NCBI GenBank assembly: GCA_002397315.1 | Contig: DHAE01000020.1 | Span: forward strand, 138,677 to 202,676 | Reading direction: 5' to 3' | Length of the DNA stretch: 64,000 nucleotides | Origin: Comamonadaceae bacterium UBA4962 | GTDB taxonomy: Bacteria; Pseudomonadota; Gammaproteobacteria; Burkholderiales; Burkholderiaceae_C | Shown: piece by piece, positions 58,325-64,000 of the stretch | Numbering within the stretch: position 1 is the first letter of the stretch | Layout: each line of letters opens with the position of its first letter | Position numbers and translations under genes: made by a program | The notes under the pieces: model-generated | What the model was told of the DNA's origin: nothing | Seen by the model: only the letters and a program-made list of their open reading frames with translations | Databases searched by the model: none

Positions 58325-58770
58325 GCACACCCCTGTTCGTCGATACCGGCGTGCTGCTCAGCAGCGTGGACGACCGCGATCCCGCCCGCCAAACCCGCGC
58401 CCGCGAATGGCTCGCCCTGTGCTGGAGCACGCGCCGCGGCCGCATCAGCTCGCAGGTGCTCAATGAGCTCTATCACAACGCCGTGGCCTGCTTTCCGGGC
58501 CCCGAGACGCTGCACTTGGTGCGCGCGCAGGTGCGCCGCCTGCGCGTCTGGCAGCCGCCGCACCTCGATGCCTACGTGGTCGACGGCGCCTGGGACCTGC
58601 AGGACCGCTACGGCCTGAGCTACTGGAACGCGCTCATCGTCGCTTCCGCGCACCAGCAGGGCTGCCGTCACGTGCTGGGCGACGTGCTGCCCCACGGCCA
58701 GCGCTACGACGCCGTGCGCGCCGTGAACCCCTTTCTCGTCACCCCCGACGCTCTGGAATCGCTCGAATGA
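58321..58770 (+). CDS. PIN-domain VapC-like protein with altered catalytic residues
   Basis: A 149-residue PIN-fold protein. D8 (LFVDTGVLL) and E49 (SSQVLNELYHN) match the first two acidic residues of VapC ribonucleases. The third position, normally Asp in a YxDALIVAAA segment, is N103 here (SYWNALIVASA). The usual SEDLQHG motif reads GDVLPHG, with Asp kept one residue earlier (D121). It could be a weakened or inactive ribonuclease. It overlaps both the antitoxin-like gene and hisC by ATGA. Confidence 0.8.
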   Translation: MSTPLFVDTGVLLSSVDDRDPARQTRAREWLALCWSTRRGRISSQVLNELYHNAVACFPGPETLHLVRAQVRRLRVWQPPHLDAYVVDGAWDLQDRYGLSYWNALIVASAHQQGCRHVLGDVLPHGQRYDAVRAVNPFLVTPDALESLE

Positions 58771-59879
58771 CCGACACCCTCGCCGCCGCGCTCGGCCGCA
58801 TCCGCCCCGACGTCCGCGCCATGCACGCCTACGCCGTGCAGCCCGCCACCGGCGTGCTCAAGATGGACGCGATGGAAAACCCGTTCCCGCTGCCAACCGA
58901 ACTGCAGGAAGCGCTGGGCCGGCGGCTCGGCGCGCTGGCGCTGAACCGCTACCCCGGCGCGCGGCTGGCCGATCTGAAGGAGGCGCTCGCCGCGCACATC
59001 GGCATGCCGGAGGGCTTCTCGATGGTGCTGGGCAATGGCTCGGACGAGATCATCACGCTGCTGGCCTTGGCCTGCGCGCGGCCCGGCACGGGCGAGCGCG
59101 CGACCATGCTCGCGCCGATGCCCGGGTTCGTGATGTACCCGATGAGCGCGCAACTGCAGGGCCTGGACTTCGTGGGGGTGCCGCTCACCGCCGACTTCGA
59201 ACTCGATGAACCCGCCATGCTCGCCGCCATCGCGCAGCACCGCCCGACGATCACCTACCTGGCCTACCCGAACAACCCCACGGCCACGCTGTGGGACGAA
59301 GGGGCGGTGCAGCGCATCGTCGACGCGTTGGGCGCGCAGGGCGGCATCGTGGTGATGGACGAGGCCTACCAGCCCTTCGCGAGCCGCACCTGGCTGGACC
59401 GCATGCGCGCCGAGCCCGCGCGCAACGCCCACGTGCTGCTGATGCGCACGCTCAGCAAGTTCGGCCTGGCCGGCGTGCGCCTGGGCTACCTCGCGGGACC
59501 GGCGGCGCTCGTGGACGAGATCGAGAAGGTGCGCCCGCCCTACAACGTGAGCGTGCTCAACTGCGAGGCCGCGCTGTTCGCGCTGGAGCATGCGCAGGTA
59601 TTCGCCGCGCAGGCGGCGGAACTGCGCGCGGCGCGCACGCAACTGATCGCCGCGCTGCGCGCCATGCCGCGCATCGAGCGCGTATGGGACAGCGAGGCCA
59701 ATATGGTGCTCGTGCGCGTGCCCGACGCCGCGCGGGCCTTCGAAGGCATGAAGGCCCGCAAGGTTCTCGTCAAGAACGTTTCTACAATGCATCCCTTGCT
59801 GGCCCGCTGCCTGCGCCTCACGGTGGGCAGCGCGGCCGACAACGCCCAGATGCTCGACGCACTCCAGGCTTCCCTATGA
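58767..59879 (+). CDS. hisC: Histidinol-phosphate aminotransferase
   Basis: PLP aminotransferase of 370 residues for histidine synthesis. It shows GNGSDEIITLLALAC, YPNNPTATLWD, the PLP lysine in RTLSKFGLAGVRLGYLAG and a final RLTVGSAADN. The start overlaps the stop of the PIN gene rather than that of hisD, so its translation and probably its transcription depend on the inserted pair. hisB overlaps its stop. Confidence 0.95.
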   Translation: MTDTLAAALGRIRPDVRAMHAYAVQPATGVLKMDAMENPFPLPTELQEALGRRLGALALNRYPGARLADLKEALAAHIGMPEGFSMVLGNGSDEIITLLALACARPGTGERATMLAPMPGFVMYPMSAQLQGLDFVGVPLTADFELDEPAMLAAIAQHRPTITYLAYPNNPTATLWDEGAVQRIVDALGAQGGIVVMDEAYQPFASRTWLDRMRAEPARNAHVLLMRTLSKFGLAGVRLGYLAGPAALVDEIEKVRPPYNVSVLNCEAALFALEHAQVFAAQAAELRAARTQLIAALRAMPRIERVWDSEANMVLVRVPDAARAFEGMKARKVLVKNVSTMHPLLARCLRLTVGSAADNAQMLDALQASL

Positions 59880-60517
59880 CTTCCTCCTCCGCACTCGTTC
59901 CCTCCACCGCCCCCGAGGGCGCCGCCGCCGACCGCACGGCCGAGGTCGCCCGCAACACCGCCGAAACCCGCATCCGCGTGCGCGTGAACCTCGACGGCAC
60001 GGGCGCGGCGCGCCTGTCCTCGGGCATCGGCTTCTTCGACCACATGCTCGACCAGATCGCGCGGCACGGCCTCATCGATCTGGACATCGAGTGCGAGGGT
60101 GATCTGCACATCGACGGCCACCACACGGTGGAAGACGTGGGCATCACGCTGGGCCAGGCGTTCGCGCGGGCCGTGGGCGACAAGAAGGGCATCCGCCGCT
60201 ACGGCCATGCCTACGTGCCGCTCGACGAGGCGCTCTCGCGCGTGGTGGTCGATTTCTCGGGCCGGCCGGGCCTGCACATGGACGTGAAGTTCACCGCCGG
60301 CGGCATCGGCCAGCTCGACACCCAACTGGTGTACGAGTTCTTCCAGGGCTTCGTGAACCATGCGGGCGTGACGCTGCACATCGACAACCTGAAGGGCTTC
60401 AACGCGCACCACCAGTGCGAGACGATCTTCAAGGCCTTCGCGCGTGCGCTGCGCGCGGCGCTGGAGCGCGATCCGCGCTCGGCCGGTGTCGTTCCCTCCA
60501 CCAAAGGCTCGCTGTAG
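59876..60517 (+). CDS. hisB: Imidazoleglycerol-phosphate dehydratase
   Basis: A 213-residue manganese enzyme with the repeated metal motifs GFFDHMLDQIARHG, DGHHTVEDVGITLG, FVNHAGVTLHI and NAHHQCETIFKAFARAL. It is the dehydratase-only form, without the phosphatase domain found in E. coli HisB. About 18 variable residues precede the core. ATGA overlaps the hisC stop. Confidence 0.96.
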   Translation: MTSSSALVPSTAPEGAAADRTAEVARNTAETRIRVRVNLDGTGAARLSSGIGFFDHMLDQIARHGLIDLDIECEGDLHIDGHHTVEDVGITLGQAFARAVGDKKGIRRYGHAYVPLDEALSRVVVDFSGRPGLHMDVKFTAGGIGQLDTQLVYEFFQGFVNHAGVTLHIDNLKGFNAHHQCETIFKAFARALRAALERDPRSAGVVPSTKGSL

Positions 60518-60519
60518 CC

Positions 60520-61188
60520 ATGAACCTCGCATCGAAGACCGTCGCCGTCGTGGACTACGGCATGGGCAACCTGCGCTCGGTGTCGCAGGCCGTGCAGGCC
60601 GCCGCCGAGGGCAGCGGCTGGACCGTGGTCGTGACCTCGCGTCCCGAGGACGTGCGTGCCGCGCAGCGCATCGTGCTGCCGGGGCAGGGCGCGATGCCGG
60701 ACTGCATGCGCGAGCTGCGCGAATCCGGGCTGCAGGAATCCGTGCTGGAGGCCGCCGCTTCCAAACCGCTTTTCGGCGTTTGCGTGGGCATGCAGATGCT
60801 GCTGGACCACAGCGCCGAGGGCGACACCCCGGGCCTGGGGCTGATCCCCGGCGACGTGGTGCGCTTCGACCTGGCCGGCCGCCTGCAGCCGGACGGCAGC
60901 CGCTACAAGGTGCCGCAGATGGGTTGGAACCGCGTGCGGCAGATGCCGCACGGTGGGGCCGTGCATCCGGTGTGGGCCGGCATTCCGGACGAGAGCTACT
61001 TCTACTTCGTGCACAGTTTCCATGCCCTGCCGCGTGATGCAGCGCACACTGCAGGGGAAACCGATTACGGTGGCCGCTTTGCATCCGCCATCGCCCGCGA
61101 TAACATTTTCGCCACCCAATTCCATCCCGAGAAAAGTTCCGAGCACGGCCTGGCGCTCTACCGCAACTTCCTCCACTGGAATCCCTGA
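60520..61188 (+). CDS. hisH: Imidazole glycerol phosphate synthase, glutaminase subunit
   Basis: A 222-residue class I glutamine amidotransferase. The nucleophile is the Cys in FGVCVGMQMLL, with His and Glu in ATQFHPEKSSEHG; VVDYGMGNLRSV is the N-terminal signature. Its cyclase partner HisF is not in this window. It starts two bases after the hisB stop. Confidence 0.96.
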   Translation: MNLASKTVAVVDYGMGNLRSVSQAVQAAAEGSGWTVVVTSRPEDVRAAQRIVLPGQGAMPDCMRELRESGLQESVLEAAASKPLFGVCVGMQMLLDHSAEGDTPGLGLIPGDVVRFDLAGRLQPDGSRYKVPQMGWNRVRQMPHGGAVHPVWAGIPDESYFYFVHSFHALPRDAAHTAGETDYGGRFASAIARDNIFATQFHPEKSSEHGLALYRNFLHWNP

Positions 61189-61264
61189 TCCTTCCGCTTG
61201 CCCCTCCCGCCCACCCCGGCCGGACCCCGTCCGCCACGGCATTCCTTCATCTCTTTCTTCCATC

Positions 61265-62011
61265 ATGCTGCTCATCCCCGCCATCGACCTCAAGGACGGA
61301 CACTGCGTACGCCTCAAGCAAGGTGACATGGATCAATCGACCACCTTCGGCGAAGACCCGGCAGCCATGGCGCGCAAATGGGTGGATGCCGGTGCCCGGC
61401 GCCTGCACCTCGTGGACCTGAACGGCGCTTTTGCCGGTGCGCCCAAGAACTACGCGGCGATCAAGGCCATCCTCAAGGAAGTGGGCGACGACCTGCCCGT
61501 GCAGCTCGGCGGCGGCATCCGCGACCTGGACACGATCGAGAAGTACATCGACGGCGGGCTGCGCTACGTGATCATCGGCACCGCGGCCGTCAAGAATCCC
61601 GGCTTCCTGAAGGACGCCTGCAGCGCCTTCGGCGGCCACATCATCGTGGGCCTGGACGCCAAGGACGGCAAGGTCGCCACCGACGGCTGGAGCAAGCTCA
61701 CGGGCCACGAGGTGGTCGACCTCGCCAAGAAGTTCGAGGACTGGGGCGTCGAGTCCATCGTCTACACCGACATCGGCCGCGACGGCATGCTCTCGGGCAT
61801 CAACATCGAGGCCACGGTGAAGCTGGCCCAGGCCCTCACCATTCCCGTCATCGCCTCCGGTGGCCTTGCGGGCATGGCCGACATCGAGCAGCTCTGCGCG
61901 GTGGAAAAGGAAGGCGTGGAAGGCGTCATCTGCGGCCGCGCCATCTACTCGGGCGACCTCGACTTCGCTGCCGCGCAGGCCCGCGCGGATGCGCTGAACG
62001 GCGTGGCCTGA
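61265..62011 (+). CDS. hisA: ProFAR isomerase
   Basis: A (beta-alpha)8-barrel enzyme of 248 residues with the two catalytic aspartates in PAIDLKDGHCVRLKQGD and YTDIGRDGMLSG, and phosphate-binding GGGIRDLD and ASGGLAGMAD. The start at 61265 gives MLLIPAIDL. It is the last his gene here. hisF, hisI and hisE, which usually follow, are absent up to the window end, and convergent genes of a Pel locus begin instead. Confidence 0.96.
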   Translation: MLLIPAIDLKDGHCVRLKQGDMDQSTTFGEDPAAMARKWVDAGARRLHLVDLNGAFAGAPKNYAAIKAILKEVGDDLPVQLGGGIRDLDTIEKYIDGGLRYVIIGTAAVKNPGFLKDACSAFGGHIIVGLDAKDGKVATDGWSKLTGHEVVDLAKKFEDWGVESIVYTDIGRDGMLSGINIEATVKLAQALTIPVIASGGLAGMADIEQLCAVEKEGVEGVICGRAIYSGDLDFAAAQARADALNGVA

Positions 62012-62063
62012 GGCTTTCTGCGTCGCGTCCTGCGGCGCCGCAGCGGCATGGAACCCCGGTTGC

Positions 62064-62169
62064 ATACGGGTTCGCCTTCCATCGGATAACTAGGCGGGAA
62101 GCCGAAGACGGTGCTATGGCACGGCGAGGCGAACCGACGGGCGTTATACGGTTGAAGGCGAATCCGTAT
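62064..62169. repeat. 15-base inverted repeat flanking the hisA / Pel-locus junction
   Basis: ATACGGGTTCGCCTT (62064-62078) and AAGGCGAATCCGTAT (62155-62169) are inverted copies with one mismatch, 76 bases apart. The right copy reaches the stop codon of the spherulin-like gene. The loop is too long for an ordinary terminator; it may mark a small element or a junction scar. Confidence 0.45.
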
Positions 62170-63377
62170 CAGCAGGCGGGCGGCAGGCGTCCCTGGTTCA
62201 CGGCCGCCACGGTCTGCAGCAGCGCCGTCCAGTACGAGGGCAGCGATTCCCACGGGTTGCCGATGTCCTTGACCGGGTCGTACTGCAGGTCGGTCATGTA
62301 GATCACCCCGGCGTTGTAGCGCGAGGAGTCGGCGGCCATCACGGCCTTCACCATGTCGACGCAGGTGGCGGTGTTGTGCACCAGCGAACTCTGCCGGATG
62401 TTGGGCAGGGTGTAGAGCCATGGCGTGGTGCGCGGATCGTAGGTGGCGTAGGTGCTGTTGCGGGCTTCGAAGGTGACTAGCACGTCGGCCACCGTGGCGT
62501 AGTCGGCGGTGTCCGGCACCATGCCCGGATTGCCGATCACGCGCAGGTCGGCGTCCTTGGCCTTGATGTACGTGTAGATCTCGCGGTAGCCGCCTACCTT
62601 GGAGGCATCGGAGGACATCTCGTCCAGGAAGATGCCGCTGATCAGGTTGCGGCCGTAGAGCGCGAAGTACGCGTCGATGTTGGCCTTCACGGCCGCGAGA
62701 GAGCGGGCGCCGTAGCCCGTGTGGACATAGCCCACCACCTTGCCGCCGGCGGCGACGAAGGCATTGAGTGCACTCGTGTAGGCGGCTTCGGCGGCGGTGA
62801 ATTCGCCGTTGTTGGGGTTGACGATGGCCGTCACCTTGACGCCGGGGTTGGCGGCCGCGCCGGCAGCGAGACGCGCCCATTCGGTGCCGGAAGACGGATG
62901 GAAATAGGCGGGCACCAGCACTTCGAGCGACGCGGGCACGGGGCGCATGTACAGGATGCGGGTGGCTGTCGCCGTGGCCGCGGCCGATGCACCGGAAGAC
63001 GGCACCGACACCGAGGCGCTGAGCTGCTGCCGGCCCGGTGCCGTGCCGCTGAACGCGACGGTGGCCACGCCCGAACGGGTGGTGCCGGTGGTGGAGAACG
63101 TACCGGGCGACACGGCGAAGTTCACGGGCGTGCCGTCCGCGGCATCCGCGCCGTTCACCGTGACGCGGGCGCTGAGCGAGATCGGCGAGCCCACGCTGTA
63201 GACGGTTTCCGCCTCGGGCGAGGCGAAGGCGAGCGCGACGCTCGTGGGATTCGAGGGCGTGGCCGGGTTGGTGGGACTGGATCCGTCCGACGAACCGCCG
63301 CCGCCGCCCCCGCAGGCGGCGATCAGCGCGGCCAGGGAGAGGCTGCACCAGCGGAGGAGGGGACGGATTCGGGCCAT
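62169..63377 (-). CDS. Spherulin-4 (GH135-like) lipoprotein with an Ig-like domain
   Basis: A 402-residue predicted lipoprotein with lipobox IAAC (C22), a Gly/Ser linker, and an Ig-like domain (about 38-125, with SPISLSARVTVNGADAADG). A spherulin-4-type barrel follows to the end. Hallmarks of the barrel are LEVLVPAYFHPSSGTEW, VTAIVNPNNGE, VVGYVHTGYGARS and the acidic GIFLDEMSSD. Sph3 enzymes of this family (GH135) cleave galactosamine-rich polysaccharides. The gene is on the same strand as pelG, 146 bases behind it, so it probably acts on Pel. The ATG at 63377 is chosen because it places the lipoprotein signal first. Confidence 0.85.
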   Translation of the reverse strand: MARIRPLLRWCSLSLAALIAACGGGGGGSSDGSSPTNPATPSNPTSVALAFASPEAETVYSVGSPISLSARVTVNGADAADGTPVNFAVSPGTFSTTGTTRSGVATVAFSGTAPGRQQLSASVSVPSSGASAAATATATRILYMRPVPASLEVLVPAYFHPSSGTEWARLAAGAAANPGVKVTAIVNPNNGEFTAAEAAYTSALNAFVAAGGKVVGYVHTGYGARSLAAVKANIDAYFALYGRNLISGIFLDEMSSDASKVGGYREIYTYIKAKDADLRVIGNPGMVPDTADYATVADVLVTFEARNSTYATYDPRTTPWLYTLPNIRQSSLVHNTATCVDMVKAVMAADSSRYNAGVIYMTDLQYDPVKDIGNPWESLPSYWTALLQTVAAVNQGRLPPAC

Positions 63378-63523
63378 GGCAGGTTCTCTCACAAAAGGAA
63401 ACGGAAAAGCCCCCCGATTGTCTTCCGGACCGGCGTTTTGCGGTGGGGCACTGCGGGTCGTTTGTGTAAAGTTTCGACACATCTCCGTGGAAACATGCCG
63501 AACCTCGGGGGAGCGTGCGGCCG

Positions 63524-64000
63524 CTACTGCAGCATGAACGTCTCGTATTCGAGCCGGTTCAACTGGCGGGACAGCAGGTACATGCCCGTGCACAGCGTGA
63601 GCAGCGTGGCGACCGCGAAGCCATAGCCGTAGAGCGCGGCTCCGGCATGCAGCGTGAAGCCCGTCAGCAGCACGTTGAGCGCCACGAATTCCAGGCACAG
63701 CAGCAGCACGATGCGGCGCTGGTCGAGGTAGAAGAACACGTTCAGGATGGCCATGAGCCCCACCTGCAGGCCCGCGCCGATCACCTGCACGTGCAGCAGC
63801 GGCAGGTACAGGCGCGAGATGCCCAGGCCGCTCAAGATGGCGGGCCCGGCGACGAAGGTGATCAGCACGGCCAGCGTCTGGATCTTGGCGATCTCGCCCA
63901 GGCCCTGCTGGATCGAGTACACCATTTCGTCGCGCATCGCCTCGATGTATTCGAGCGAACCGCCGCTGCGCACGGCGTCGTAGAACTTGTCGTAGTACTC
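63524..64000 (-). CDS. pelG: PelG, exopolysaccharide Pel transporter (C-terminal part; gene runs off the window)
   Basis: The last 158 residues of a polytopic membrane protein, still open at the window edge. EYYDKFYDAV, EAMRDEMVYSIQQGLGEIAK and four hydrophobic helices ending in LLSRQLNRLEYETFMLQ match the C-terminus of PelG, the flippase-like transporter that works with PelD, PelE and PelF in Pel export. Upstream pel genes should lie beyond base 64000. Confidence 0.85.
   Translation of the reverse strand, partial: EYYDKFYDAVRSGGSLEYIEAMRDEMVYSIQQGLGEIAKIQTLAVLITFVAGPAILSGLGISRLYLPLLHVQVIGAGLQVGLMAILNVFFYLDQRRIVLLLCLEFVALNVLLTGFTLHAGAALYGYGFAVATLLTLCTGMYLLSRQLNRLEYETFMLQ

Overview
The window reads as the chromosome of a high-GC betaproteobacterium of the family Comamonadaceae, most like Acidovorax or Paracidovorax. 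This rests on the high GC and on the gene blocks present: a cytochrome c4 / resB / ccsB block, pilMNOPQ-aroKB-dgt, and one long run mlaFEDACB - ABC exporter - bolA-like - murA - hisGD. The species cannot be named from sequence alone. No rRNA, tRNA or CRISPR array was found. Most of the window is densely packed housekeeping genes with many 4-base start/stop overlaps.

Layout. 1-7.1 kb: a chemotaxis receptor, then a four-gene NAD salvage operon on the minus strand (pncA-pncB-nadE-nadM) behind a strong promoter overlapped by a palindrome, then a small DUF1328 membrane protein. 7.3-12.2 kb: metK, two lipid A-type acyltransferases on the plus strand, an epoxide-hydrolase-like enzyme and the GTPase EngB. 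12.3-18.8 kb: cytochrome c4, the system II cytochrome c maturation pair (resB, ccsB), and the MsrPQ periplasmic methionine sulfoxide repair system. 18.8-24.1 kb: a stand-alone flavodiiron-type metallo-beta-lactamase-fold protein, lysA, lptM, cyaY (frataxin) and the penicillin-binding protein mrcA. 24.4-36.4 kb: the type IV pilus assembly operon pilMNOPQ, a large Ig-like lipoprotein, aroK, aroB, dgt and two conserved proteins. 36.5-46.5 kb: a REP-associated transposase-type gene, glutamate synthase gltBD and a polar amino acid ABC importer. 46.7-56.3 kb: phospholipid trafficking genes (mla), an ABC-2 exporter, bolA-like, murA, hisG and hisD. 56.3-62.0 kb: an AT-richer island with an orphan secreted beta-propeller protein, a toxin-antitoxin-like pair, then hisC, hisB, hisH and hisA. 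62.2-64.0 kb, minus strand: a spherulin-4-type lipoprotein and the C-terminal end of pelG.

How the genes work together. PncA, PncB and NadE, with a NadD encoded elsewhere, rebuild NAD from nicotinamide; NadM adds a second route and a Nudix domain. ResB and CcsB attach heme to apocytochromes such as the c4 protein next to them. MlaA to MlaF return stray phospholipid from the outer membrane. PilM to PilQ form the alignment complex and secretin of type IV pili. PelG is part of the Pel exopolysaccharide exporter, and the neighbouring spherulin-4 lipoprotein may trim that polymer.

The most unusual points are these. A 268-base element with 24-base inverted ends sits exactly in the loop of the cytochrome c4 terminator. 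A toxin-antitoxin-like pair is translationally coupled to hisC, behind a perfect 35-base double palindrome, and its PIN protein has altered catalytic residues. A spherulin-4/GH135-like lipoprotein lies beside pelG. A lipoprotein with Ig-like repeats and two calcium-loop-like motifs is wedged between pilQ and aroK. A palindrome covers the -35 box of the NAD salvage promoter.
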